From assembly GCA_030613245.1 (NCBI GenBank), contig JAUWMI010000027.1:1-62138 (forward strand): a DNA stretch of 62,138 nucleotides, written 5' to 3'. Below the pieces are notes generated by a model. It was not told the origin of the DNA. It worked only from the letters and a program-made list of their open reading frames with translations, and made no database searches. This document shows positions 34,886 through 43,776 of this stretch, piece by piece (the stretch's first letter is position 1; each line of letters starts with the position of its first letter). Made by a program: the position numbers and the translations under genes. Origin of the DNA: Candidatus Sumerlaeota bacterium. Lineage in GTDB: Bacteria; Sumerlaeota; Sumerlaeia; MWCT01; JAUWMI01.

Positions 34886-35860
34886 TTACCGAAAATAGCT
34901 ACTAGTCGCGCCGCCGCCTCCGCCGCCCGCAGCAGCACCCGTAACCCCTCCTCCTCGAGCGCCGCTAAAGCGGTCAGTCGCGGCCTGCTGCTGTTGTCTC
35001 TCTTCCTCCAAACGCAGCTGTTCTGCCAGAATGGGATTAAATCCCGGCGGCATCGGAGCACCTGGCGTTTCAGGTGGTATCGGCACGTAAAGCGGATAGA
35101 ATCCACTCGTTGGATCATCAGGATTCTTTCGAAACATGCGCAGGAACCGCTCATTCCATTCTTTGAGCTTAGCGTCACGTTCTTGTTCCTCGTAGCGGCT
35201 CTTGGTGATTTGGGAAATGGGCTCTGTGGTAGTGGCATAAAGACGGAAGAATTGCAGAGAATCCGCTTCTTCGCAGTAGCGCAACAGCGAAAGCAATCGT
35301 TCCTTAAGAGCGTTACATTCCGACCCTAAGAACTCGTCACTGCGCTCAGTGATATTCGTATATTCTCCATCGCCAGCTTCTATGTCGCCGTGGGTGCCAT
35401 CATCATAGAACTGCGTTTTGGCAACTATCTCTGGCACTTGCGCCCTCCTCACATCTTCAAGTAATGTGCCACACACTGCACACCTTACACGCTGGCCACC
35501 AATAACCATTACCATTACTGGTGTTGGCGTTGGTGTTGGCCCTGTGCCAGGCGCCGGCGCAGCGACCCACTGGGTTGGGGCTTCTGATGGTGCTGCACCT
35601 GCACCAGGTGGTCCAGCGCCGCCAGCCCATCCATCTACAAAATTCGATGGTCCAGGCCTGGCAGCCGGTACCGGTGCAGCAACCGCCCGGGCTCCTCCTA
35701 TATATGTGCTAGCGTCCAGACCGCCAGTTGGGCTTGCATCGAGAAGAGGCCGTTCCGCCCCGCCTGTATCAAAAGGATTTAGCTGAGCCAGTGTAACTGA
35801 TGCAAAAGCCCAAGCAAGGATCGCAAACAGTCCTACAAAAAGCAGTGAAAATCGTCTCAT
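34886..35860 (-). CDS. Secreted Pro/Ala/Gly-rich protein, first gene of the envelope run
   Basis: A 324-residue protein starting MRRFSLLFVGLFAILAWAF with a signal peptide (cleavage near TLAQ). Residues ~40-110 are low-complexity Ala/Pro/Gly with a GTGPTPTPTP linker. A folded part follows: CAVCGTLLEDV, then DDGTHGDIEAGDGEYTN, a motif class seen in exported beta-domains, and an Arg/Glu-rich helix. The C-terminus is Gly-rich (GGGGGGATSSYFR). AAAGGGAGGG lies seven bases before the ATG at 35860; the longer frame to 35959 lacks support. It is the promoter-proximal gene of a five-gene run. I recognise no family. Confidence 0.7.
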   Translation of the reverse strand: MRRFSLLFVGLFAILAWAFASVTLAQLNPFDTGGAERPLLDASPTGGLDASTYIGGARAVAAPVPAARPGPSNFVDGWAGGAGPPGAGAAPSEAPTQWVAAPAPGTGPTPTPTPVMVMVIGGQRVRCAVCGTLLEDVRRAQVPEIVAKTQFYDDGTHGDIEAGDGEYTNITERSDEFLGSECNALKERLLSLLRYCEEADSLQFFRLYATTTEPISQITKSRYEEQERDAKLKEWNERFLRMFRKNPDDPTSGFYPLYVPIPPETPGAPMPPGFNPILAEQLRLEEERQQQQAATDRFSGARGGGVTGAAAGGGGGGATSSYFR

Positions 35861-35941
35861 CGGAATCCCTCCCTTTGCCCTAAGAAAATTGCGGCGAGAA
35901 ATCTTCAATCCGCCAATTTCCCTATTGAACACATTTAATTT

Positions 35942-35969
35942 ACTAATATATCGGCACACAATATGTCAA
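35942..35969 (-). promoter_or_regulatory. Possible promoter of the five-gene envelope run
   Basis: On the minus strand a perfect TTGACA (35969-35964) is followed by an A+T-rich region with candidate -10 boxes TATTAG or TAGTAA at 15- and 18-base spacing. It lies about 85 bases upstream of the ATG at 35860. The -10 assignment is uncertain. Confidence 0.4.
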
Positions 35970-36141
35970 ACAAAATAAGTTCCATTATCTCCCTATTTTA
36001 TTTGACTTGGAAAACATCCTTCGCGTTGACATGGCAGCTGTATTCTGAGATTCCATCGCGCATTACTACTCATGGCTTGCTCCCGGGTCCAGGCAAGATC
36101 CTTCCTGTTCCTGCACCAAAAGCAGTCCTTCTCGGACTTTG

Positions 36142-36906
36142 CTACCTCACCACAATGCGATGCTTATTCGCTTCGTAACGAACCTGGCCAATTCCTTTAA
36201 CCTTCATGATATCCTGTGAGGAACGAAATGGCCCGTGTTCCTGGCGATACTGAATTATTCGCCCCGCCAGTGCATCGCCAATTCCATCGAGGCGCTTCAA
36301 CTCTTCAGACGAGGCTGTGTTGATATTTACTGTCGCAAGAGAAGCGTGCGGGGAAAATACACCCTGGAGCTCTTTTTGCACCCCTGCCACTGCCGGCACT
36401 GTCACAAGCAAGGGAGTAAACGGCGCTGGCAATTGGGCTGTACTGGGAGCCGGTTGACCTTCCTGTGGCTCATCCACGCATACGTATCCCTTCAACCCGG
36501 AATATGTTTTCTCTCCAATACCCGAAATATTCAATAACTCCTCTACGGCTCTGAAACCCTTGTTTGCCTCTCGATAGTCAATAATGAGTTGTGCTTTCTT
36601 GGGACCAATGCCAGGTAGCTGATCAAGCTGCTCAAGCGTTGCCCGATTAATATCAAGACGGCCGTTGACGTAGCTACGCTGTGTCGCCGGAAGAAGCATT
36701 GGCACCTGGCTTTGCTCTGCCTGATTTGCAGTGCCACCTGCTGACGTCGCCTTGCTAACTTTCCCAGATCCGGGTGCCCCTGACTCCACCCATACACCAT
36801 GCCGGCCCGAGCGGCGGCCAACATAATGAATACCCATACCGACGGTAATGACTATGATCAACAGGAGCAGAACCTTCTGCTCCTGACGTGTCATTCCAGA
36901 AAGCAT
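36142..36906 (-). CDS. ComEA-like protein with two helix-hairpin-helix domains
   Basis: A 254-residue protein with one N-terminal membrane span (VLLLLIIVITVGMGIHYV) and two HhH DNA-binding units: DINRATLEQLDQLPGIGPKKA near residue 85 and VNINTASSEELKRLDGIG near residue 190, each continuing into a second hairpin. ComEA proteins bind DNA in the periplasm during competence. Two HhH modules rather than one is unusual; the linker is Pro/Ala-rich. A SD GAGGGGGAG precedes the ATG. It follows leuS by 67 bases on the same strand. Confidence 0.85.
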   Translation of the reverse strand: MLSGMTRQEQKVLLLLIIVITVGMGIHYVGRRSGRHGVWVESGAPGSGKVSKATSAGGTANQAEQSQVPMLLPATQRSYVNGRLDINRATLEQLDQLPGIGPKKAQLIIDYREANKGFRAVEELLNISGIGEKTYSGLKGYVCVDEPQEGQPAPSTAQLPAPFTPLLVTVPAVAGVQKELQGVFSPHASLATVNINTASSEELKRLDGIGDALAGRIIQYRQEHGPFRSSQDIMKVKGIGQVRYEANKHRIVVR

Positions 36907-36973
36907 TGCTCCCCCTCTGGCTGGGAGAAATTGCGCGACGCCGTTGCACAGGCAACGATTGCCGCACAGTCGC

Positions 36974-39463
36974 TCACAGTACGATGTTGATTAATTTTCC
37001 TGGAACGTAGATCACACGCTCAACAGTTCGGCCTTCAAGATGCTTGAGCACCCGTTCATCCTGGAAGGCCGCTTGCTTGATCTGCTCTTCCGTTAAATCA
37101 GCTGCCACTGAAACTTTGCCGCGTAATTTTCCATTCACCTGAACTACGATCAGCATCTTTTCGGCTGCGATGGCCTGTTCGTCATAAGGCGGCCAGGGTT
37201 CGGTCGAAATGGAGTGAGGGTTACCAGTCGCGGCCCAGAGCTCTTCGCAGAGATGTGGGGCAAACGGTGAGAGCAGTATAAGGAGCCGCTGGATGCTGTA
37301 CCATAGCAGCGCCTTAGAATCTGCATCATCGCGCAAGGCATACCGATAAAGCCCGTTGAGCAGTTCCATGATCGCCGCAATGGCCGTATTGAAATGAAAC
37401 CTGTCTCCTATATCAAGTGTCACCCGCTTGACAGTTCTGTGGACTAGCCGGTATAGCTCTCGATCAGCAGGATTTGACCCTGGGATCGGCGAATGCTGCG
37501 AAGCCGCTACTCCTCCCTCCTGAATAACGTTCAGGTTTGACTGCACGAATCGCCACACCCGATTGAGAAACCGATAACAGCCCTCGACGCCCTGATCACT
37601 CCACTCCAGTTCCTTCTCTGGCGGTGAGGCGAACAGAATAAACAGCCGCGCTGTGTCGGCTCCATAGCTTTCAATAATATCATCGGGATCAACCACATTT
37701 CCAAACGACTTCGACATCTTTTTCCCGTCTTTTGTAACCATCCCTTGAGCCAGCAATTGCTCAAAAGGCTCGTCGAAATCTATTAAACCGAGATCGTGAA
37801 GGGCCTTACAGAAAAACCGCGAGTACAACAGGTGGAGAATTGCATGTTCCACTCCACCGATGTATTGATCAACCTCCATCCAATAATTCACGGATTTCCC
37901 GTCAAACGGAACAACCTTATTGTGCGGGTCACAATAGCGCAAGAAGTACCAGGAGGAATCGAAAAAGGTGTCCATCGTATCTGTTTCGCGTTGGGCCGGC
38001 CCGCCGCACTCAGGGCACTTCGTCTCGACAAAGTCGCGACTTTGGGCCAACGGGTTCCCACTCGCGCTGAACCGTATCTCCTCTGGCAAAGCAACTGGCA
38101 GGTCTTGCTCACGCACTGGAACAATATTACACCGCGAACAATAGACCATGGGAATTGGCGTGCCCCAGTAGCGCTGCCGGCTGATAAGCCAGTCGCGTAG
38201 CTTGTATTGCATCGTGCGCTTCCCCAGGCCGCGGGAAATCAGATCATCCGCAATGGCCTGCTGAGCACGCACGGAGTCCTTTCCGTTGTACTTACCTGAG
38301 TTAACCATCACTCCCGGCTCCACGTACGCCGATGCCATGTGGTCCGGGTCAAGCGTTTCTCCCTGCGGCTGAATGACTACCCGAATTGGGATATTCATGA
38401 GCCGTGCGAATTCAAAGTCGCGCTGATCATGTGCAGGCACTGCCATGATACATCCGGTGCCATACTCCATAAGAACAAAATTGGCAATGTAGATGGGAAT
38501 CTCTTCGCCATTCACAGGATTAATGGCTTTTCGGCCGATGAACATCCCTTCTTTCTGGCGATCCTCTGCGGTGCGCGTAAAGCGATCTTCCAGCACTACG
38601 CGATTAACGAACCGCTTGACTTCCTGTTCATAATCTGTGCCTTTTACCAGTTCCATCACCAGCGGATTTTCGGGAGCAAAGACCATGAATGTTACGCCAA
38701 AGAGCGTATCAGGACGTGTGGTAAAGATTGGCAATAGCGTGCCGGAATCCGCAATCTGGAATTCCACCATGACTCCCTCGCTGCGGCCAATCCAGTTGCG
38801 CTGCATGGTCTTGACGTGTGCCGGCCATTTCTCCAGCCGATTAAGATCATCCAGCAAGCGATCTGCATAAGCTGTGATCTTGAGAAACCACTGCTCGAGG
38901 TTTCGCACCGTAACTCGTTCTTCACAGCGCCAGCATTTCCCGCTAATGACCTGTTCATTGGCAAGCACGGTCTGGCACTGTTCGCACCAGTTGATCGGCG
39001 CCCGCTTCTTGTAGGCAAGCCCATGTTTGTAGAACTGCAAAAAGAGCCACTGATTCCAGATGTAGTAGTCCGCTCGACAAGTAACGACTTCGCGAGTCCA
39101 ATCGTAGCTCAGCCCCAGGCGTCGCTGCTGCTGTTTCATACTCTCGATGCATTGTTCCGTCCAGACACGCGGATGAATCTGGCTCTTTTTTGCTGCATTC
39201 TCAGCAGGAAGACCAAACGCGTCATAGCCCATCGGATGCAAAACGTTAAAACCTTGTATCCGCTTGAATCGCGCTAGTGTATCCCCAATACAATATACGC
39301 GCAGGTGTCCCATATGGAGCTTCCCGCTGGGATACGGAAACATTTCAAGCACGTAATACTTGGGACGCGTGGTTGTATCAGCGGTTTCAAATTGCCGGGT
39401 GGCTTCCCAGTGGGCTTGCCATTTTCCCTCAATATCCTTGTGCGGATAATAAATTTCGATCAT
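36974..39463 (-). CDS. leuS: Leucyl-tRNA synthetase
   Basis: An 829-residue class I synthetase of normal bacterial length. The HIGH-equivalent HMGH (residues 50-53) follows FPYPSGKL, the zinc-type segment [21 protein letters not shown] is intact, the CP1 editing domain is present ([12 protein letters not shown]), and [10 protein letters not shown] carries the KMSKS loop near residue 585. The C-terminal anticodon-binding region ends [13 protein letters not shown]. It charges tRNA-Leu. The start is ATG 39463; a TTG two codons earlier is not supported. No strong SD is seen. Confidence 0.97.
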   Translation of the reverse strand: MIEIYYPHKDIEGKWQAHWEATRQFETADTTTRPKYYVLEMFPYPSGKLHMGHLRVYCIGDTLARFKRIQGFNVLHPMGYDAFGLPAENAAKKSQIHPRVWTEQCIESMKQQQRRLGLSYDWTREVVTCRADYYIWNQWLFLQFYKHGLAYKKRAPINWCEQCQTVLANEQVISGKCWRCEERVTVRNLEQWFLKITAYADRLLDDLNRLEKWPAHVKTMQRNWIGRSEGVMVEFQIADSGTLLPIFTTRPDTLFGVTFMVFAPENPLVMELVKGTDYEQEVKRFVNRVVLEDRFTRTAEDRQKEGMFIGRKAINPVNGEEIPIYIANFVLMEYGTGCIMAVPAHDQRDFEFARLMNIPIRVVIQPQGETLDPDHMASAYVEPGVMVNSGKYNGKDSVRAQQAIADDLISRGLGKRTMQYKLRDWLISRQRYWGTPIPMVYCSRCNIVPVREQDLPVALPEEIRFSASGNPLAQSRDFVETKCPECGGPAQRETDTMDTFFDSSWYFLRYCDPHNKVVPFDGKSVNYWMEVDQYIGGVEHAILHLLYSRFFCKALHDLGLIDFDEPFEQLLAQGMVTKDGKKMSKSFGNVVDPDDIIESYGADTARLFILFASPPEKELEWSDQGVEGCYRFLNRVWRFVQSNLNVIQEGGVAASQHSPIPGSNPADRELYRLVHRTVKRVTLDIGDRFHFNTAIAAIMELLNGLYRYALRDDADSKALLWYSIQRLLILLSPFAPHLCEELWAATGNPHSISTEPWPPYDEQAIAAEKMLIVVQVNGKLRGKVSVAADLTEEQIKQAAFQDERVLKHLEGRTVERVIYVPGKLINIVL

Positions 39464-39823
39464 CGTCAATTGACTTTCTTGTAGGTGAGCCGGGTGAAAG
39501 ATTGTATCTATATCACAGCCAAATTTTGAGGCTTTTTAACTGGGAAGGCAAGAAAAGTCAAGCTGTTATCCTCCTCTGGTCATCACCATCGGAGGCGCCT
39601 GGCTTCCAGCATGGTACGAGTGAATGTGGCCTTAGGTTGTATCCTTATTTCGGCGGTTGGAGTACGACCTCTGTGATTTTGCGCGACTAACTGACCTTGA
39701 CACAAATCAACACACGCAATGCCGGTGCATCAATACAGTACTCCAGAAAAGGTTACATTTTTCAAAAGGACATCACGGTCGGAAGAACATACCCTGCATT
39801 GAGAAGATGTGCAGGCGGTAGGC
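39464..39823. other. Intergenic region upstream of leuS
   Basis: About 360 bases without a supported ORF. On the minus strand a TTGACT-17-TAAAAA pair, about 75-105 bases ahead of leuS, could be its promoter, but the -10 is a weak match. No T-box antiterminator features are evident. Confidence 0.4.
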
Positions 39824-40405
39824 CTAGCAACGAGAGCTCAGGATGAAATTGCGAATCTGCTCTTTTTCCTTCCGATGCAGATTCAAAAACATGAGCCCCA
39901 TACGACAGGCAGGTAGCTCAAGCTTGCTAAACTCTGTATGCACAATTTGTGCTTTCACGCTTGTTGGGAGAACATCTTTGGACGAGACCTCAAAATGCAC
40001 GGTCACATCGCAGATCTCCGTATCAAATATCTCCTGGTACTTCTCATCAAAGTCGCTAACCACAATAGCCAAGCCCGTTTCACTCATATTTTTCACAATG
40101 CCATTGAGGATCACGAGAGGAGCGATTGCAGAAGAGGTTTGAACGCGAAGCTGTATGGGACAGTATATGGTGACCCGCTTTTCCCGGCGTTTTTCATACT
40201 TCACAGTCCAGTCGCTGTGAAGCCAGCTGTCCGTTGCATCCTTACGCAATTTCTCCCATGTTGTCTCGTCTGCACAGGAAGTGCAGCGAAATACTTTCTC
40301 GGTCCCAATCAACCTCTCTACCACACGCGCATTCCCGCAATTGCACCAAACTGTCGCCTCATCGTGCGAGGTGTGATGACGATACTCTTTAAGCAAGATC
40401 ATCAT
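39824..40405 (-). CDS. PilZ-domain protein with N-terminal zinc-ribbon-like segment
   Basis: A 193-residue protein. The N-terminal part holds two Cys pairs, CNCGN and CTSCAD, spaced by 22 residues, like a small zinc ribbon. The PilZ domain follows: KRREKRV supplies the Arg-rich c-di-GMP-binding motif, and NMSETGLAIV corresponds to (D/N)xSxxG. The protein likely binds cyclic di-GMP and alters its partner, perhaps through the ribbon; the output is unknown. A promoter with a perfect -35 lies about 100 bases upstream. Confidence 0.82.
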   Translation of the reverse strand: MMILLKEYRHHTSHDEATVWCNCGNARVVERLIGTEKVFRCTSCADETTWEKLRKDATDSWLHSDWTVKYEKRREKRVTIYCPIQLRVQTSSAIAPLVILNGIVKNMSETGLAIVVSDFDEKYQEIFDTEICDVTVHFEVSSKDVLPTSVKAQIVHTEFSKLELPACRMGLMFLNLHRKEKEQIRNFILSSRC

Positions 40406-40507
40406 AGGCTCTCCAAAGCGCTCCTTACGTTTTTTTAAGATTACCCGAACAGCTAATTAACAATGCACTAAATTGAAACACATCTACTCTATTCAACTTT
40501 CAAATTA

Positions 40508-40535
40508 GCAATAGAAAAAGCATATCATTTGTCAA
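40508..40535 (-). promoter_or_regulatory. Promoter candidate for the PilZ gene
   Basis: On the minus strand TTGACA (40535-40530), 16 bases, then TATTGC (40513-40508). The -35 is perfect and the -10 is 4 of 6. Confidence 0.4.
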
Positions 40536-40616
40536 GAAAATTCTGATTCCCCGCCGATTTTTCTGACAGCAGTTCAGGTCAAGACATGTTGGCCTTGGCT
40601 TTAATGTTCATGTGCA

Positions 40617-41276
40617 TTACAGTACTTTCGGCGGTAGAATTTCAATTCCTGTGTTGCCCTGCTTGACTGCCTTGAACAGGATACGCTCGGCTGCAGCGCC
40701 TTTCTTCGAGTACACTGGACAGAGCGTTTTGGGTACCAATGTTGCCTTTGCGCAAGCCATGAACAGCTCATCCAGACGAGACGGAATGTGGATTAGATAA
40801 AGTGCACCTCGCGTGCATAGCAGTTGAGCTGCTGCGCTGACGATTTCGTCTAACTGTACATTAATCTCATGACGCGCCACCGCCTTTTCTTTGCTCGGTG
40901 GCAGCCGGCCGGCTCCTCGCTGATAGTAGGGAGGATTGGAGACCACGATGTTGAATTCGCCACGTGGAAGCACCGCATCAATCTGGAGAATGTCGCCTTC
41001 CATCAGACGAACCTGCCCTTTCAGGTGTGCCTGATTCCTCCGGAGATTTTTTTCAGCTAGGACAAGCATGGAAGATTGTATTTCAACGCCTATCACTTGC
41101 ACGTCTTCGCGGGATGCAAGACAAATGGCAACCACGCCACTACCGGTACCCAGATCAACGATACGCTTCCCCGGTGCGAGCGTAACAAATTCCGCCAGAA
41201 GGAGAGAATCTACACACGGAGTGCTGTCCGCGCCAAAATCCAATTGGTCAAAAGCCTTTGTGCAATTTTGGACCAT
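40617..41276 (-). CDS. tRNA1(Val) A37 N6-methyltransferase-like protein
   Basis: A 219-residue SAM-dependent N6-adenine methyltransferase of the TrmN6/YfiC family. Motif I is VDLGTGSGVVAICLA, and the catalytic NPPY (SNPPYYQRGAGR) is followed by EKAVARHE, typical of this family. The predicted substrate is A37 of tRNA1-Val. It ends a minus-strand group with dut, whose stop lies 89 bases upstream of its ATG. Confidence 0.85.
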   Translation of the reverse strand: MVQNCTKAFDQLDFGADSTPCVDSLLLAEFVTLAPGKRIVDLGTGSGVVAICLASREDVQVIGVEIQSSMLVLAEKNLRRNQAHLKGQVRLMEGDILQIDAVLPRGEFNIVVSNPPYYQRGAGRLPPSKEKAVARHEINVQLDEIVSAAAQLLCTRGALYLIHIPSRLDELFMACAKATLVPKTLCPVYSKKGAAAERILFKAVKQGNTGIEILPPKVL

Positions 41277-41365
41277 TTTCCTATCCGGCTATCCAAACGT
41301 CGAAAAAATGGTTTTAATGTGCCAAAGGCACATAAAAGATCAGTAGCGATATTAGCACGTGGCGG

Positions 41366-41866
41366 TCAATCATTAGGTGGGCCTGTGCCTGTGTGGCCAA
41401 AGCCACCATCTCCTCGTTCTGTGGCTTCAATCTTGCGCACCTCCTCAAGAGCCGCACGCTCGACTTTGCTGAAGACCATTTGCGCGATGCGCTCGCCACG
41501 CCTCACAACAAAGGGTTGCTGGCCAGAGTTCGCCAGGATCACACCAACTACTCCTCGGTAATCGGCGTCAATCGTGCCTGGTGAGTTCAAGATACCAATC
41601 TGGCTATGCAAGGCAAGTCCGCTGCGAGGCCGAATCTGTGCCTCGTAGCCCGCTGGAATTGCCAGACGGATACCCGTGGGAATCAGCTTGACCTCCCCCG
41701 GCGCAATCTCAGTTTCCTTTTCGACCGCAGCGTAAAGGTCAAGACCAGCCGACTGGGCAGTGTGATACTCCGGTAGAGGTAGGTCCTCACACCCAGGTTC
41801 CCGCTGAATTTGCACGCGCAAGAAACTCAATTTCGTCCTCTGGCCAGATAAACGAGCATCTGCCAC
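41366..41866 (-). CDS. dut: dUTP diphosphatase
   Basis: A 166-residue trimeric dUTPase that converts dUTP to dUMP and keeps uracil out of DNA. All five motifs are present: SAGLDLYA, RPRSGLAL, GTIDADYRGVV, RRGERIAQMVF and the C-terminal RGDGGFGHTG. The start used is GTG 41866. A TTG 12 codons later, with GAGGA five bases ahead, is equally possible and gives the usual family length. Confidence 0.95.
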   Translation of the reverse strand: MADARLSGQRTKLSFLRVQIQREPGCEDLPLPEYHTAQSAGLDLYAAVEKETEIAPGEVKLIPTGIRLAIPAGYEAQIRPRSGLALHSQIGILNSPGTIDADYRGVVGVILANSGQQPFVVRRGERIAQMVFSKVERAALEEVRKIEATERGDGGFGHTGTGPPND

Positions 41867-42328
41867 TGTATGGTATCGCTCAACAGCTCGCTGCTGCGGA
41901 GAATCTGAGCTGTAGTTATGAGGAAGAGTGTAGAAAAGTCAACAATGAAGTAAGCAAGCGCCCCGTTCCGGCCCAAAAAGCGAGAAGGGCTTCAATCTCC
42001 AATTTGCATGCAGTGTGCGCGAGCCTTGAGGCCACCAGTCGGGCAAAAAACTCTTGCAAAGCCCATATGCTCGTTCCTATATGTAAGTCTGTTAATGAGT
42101 TGACATTCAGGGACATAGTGCAGCAGTTTTCCTCCTTGCGCCTATGATACGGGTTGCAGCTCCTCTGCCGTCTCTCATTGTGCTGAACGAAAGAGCAAAG
42201 ACATTATCGAATGCAACTTTAGGCATTAGTCGTCTGCACACCGAGATGCTGGAGAGGTCCCAGCGCAGAGCCGAAAACTTTGGCGTTACACGTTAAGTTC
42301 TGCAAGGGTCATCCATGGGACGAGTGTC
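41867..42328. other. Intergenic region between divergent genes
   Basis: About 460 bases between dut and the divergent regulator. A 66-codon minus-strand frame (41916-42116) has an AAGGAGG 14 bases ahead of its ATG, but the spacing is poor and the product looks random. I see no RNA or repeat. Confidence 0.4.
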
Positions 42329-43693
42329 ATGAAAAGAATTTTGCTTGTTGATGACGATGTAAACCTCCGCCGGGTGATTGAGTATAATCTCACCCAGCAA
42401 GGTTACGAAGTTGTGGTAGCCAGCAACGGCGAGGAGGCGCTGAAACACTTTAGTGCCGCTCCATTCCATCTGGTTGTCACTGATATTCGTATGCCAGGTA
42501 TGGACGGCACGGCGCTGCTCCACGAGTTGAAGCGGCGTTCGCCTTCGATCCTGGTTATTGTTATCACTGCGTATGGTACCATTGAGAACGCAGTCCGAGC
42601 CATGAAGGCGGGTGCATACGACTACATCACCAAGCCGTTCAACCGGGAAGAGCTCAATCTGGTCGTCAAAAAGGCACTCGACTATCAGGGACTGCTAGAA
42701 GAGAACATCGCCTTACATCAGCAACTGGAAGAAAAGTTCCGGTTTGAGAACATTATCGGCGCCAGCGCCAAAATGCAGGCCATTTTCAAACAAATGGCCC
42801 GGATCAAAGATTCCGATGCCACTGTGCTTATTCGTGGCGAGAGCGGGACAGGCAAAGAACTGGTGGCAAAGGCGCTCCACTATAATGGAAAGCGGAGGAA
42901 CGAACGCTTTGTGCCGGTCAATTGCTCCGCCATCCCAAGTGAGTTGCTTGAGAGCGAGCTGTTTGGCCATGTCAAAGGTGCCTTTACCGGTGCAATTGCC
43001 GACCACGAAGGTAAATTTGCGACGGCCAATAAGGGCACGATATTTCTGGATGAGATCGGCGATATGTCGCCCGCGCTTCAGAGCAAACTGTTGCGCGTGC
43101 TTCAGGAGAGAGAGATTGAACGAGTAGGCACAACCCGGCCTGTTCCTGTGGACGTGCGAGTTATCGCTGCTACGCATACAAACCTGGAGCAAAAACTTAA
43201 GCAGGGCGAATTTAGAGAAGACCTCTATTACCGGCTGAATGTGATTCCCCTGGTGCTCCCGCCACTCCGGGAGCGACCCGAGGATATTCCGCTGCTCGTT
43301 CAACACTTTGTGAAAAAACTCGGGGCCGGGCACCTGACAATCAGCCCTGATGTACTCAGAACGCTTCAATCGGCCCGCTGGCCGGGAAACGTGCGTGAGC
43401 TGGAGAACTTCTTTGAACGGATTGTTTTGATGCGAGAAAGCCAGACGAACGTGGTCACTCTTGAGGATCTACCTGCGGATTTTGCTCGTGTGCCATCCAC
43501 CACGCTTCCCCTCAATCTCAGCATTCCGGAAGAGGGTATTGCCCTTGAAGAACTGGAGAAGGCTCTGATCGTGCGAGCTTTGGAACAGAGCCAGTATAAT
43601 CAGTCAAGAGCTGCAAAACTCCTTGGCATTACTCGCCAAACCCTTATTTACCGTTTGAAAAAATACAAAATCAGAGTTCCCTCAGCTCATTAG
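42329..43693 (+). CDS. NtrC-family sigma-54-dependent response regulator
   Basis: A 454-residue regulator. The receiver domain has phosphoacceptor D52 (VVTDIRMPG) with acidic pocket DDD 8-10 and Lys in ITKPF. The AAA+ domain has Walker A GESGTGKE near residue 171 and the sigma-54-contacting GAFTGA near 215; Walker B is FLDEIGDM. The C-terminal Fis-type HTH reads SRAAKLLGITRQTLIYRLKKY. It activates sigma-54 promoters after phosphorylation. No histidine kinase gene is adjacent, so it is an orphan here. A weak GGGACGAG lies ahead of the ATG. Confidence 0.95.
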   Translation: MKRILLVDDDVNLRRVIEYNLTQQGYEVVVASNGEEALKHFSAAPFHLVVTDIRMPGMDGTALLHELKRRSPSILVIVITAYGTIENAVRAMKAGAYDYITKPFNREELNLVVKKALDYQGLLEENIALHQQLEEKFRFENIIGASAKMQAIFKQMARIKDSDATVLIRGESGTGKELVAKALHYNGKRRNERFVPVNCSAIPSELLESELFGHVKGAFTGAIADHEGKFATANKGTIFLDEIGDMSPALQSKLLRVLQEREIERVGTTRPVPVDVRVIAATHTNLEQKLKQGEFREDLYYRLNVIPLVLPPLRERPEDIPLLVQHFVKKLGAGHLTISPDVLRTLQSARWPGNVRELENFFERIVLMRESQTNVVTLEDLPADFARVPSTTLPLNLSIPEEGIALEELEKALIVRALEQSQYNQSRAAKLLGITRQTLIYRLKKYKIRVPSAH

Positions 43694-43776
43694 ATTCTGG
43701 CATACAGTCCGAACCGAAGCGCCAGGACATGGTGAGCGGCGATCGAAAAGCATACTATTCCAAGAGAGGATGCGCG

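Noticed and set aside
41916-42116. 66-codon minus-strand ORF upstream of dut
   Set aside because: Its SD-like sequence is 14 bases from the ATG and the product shows no family or composition support.
42713-43369. Minus-strand ORF of 218 codons over the NtrC-type gene
   Set aside because: Antisense to conserved AAA+ motifs.
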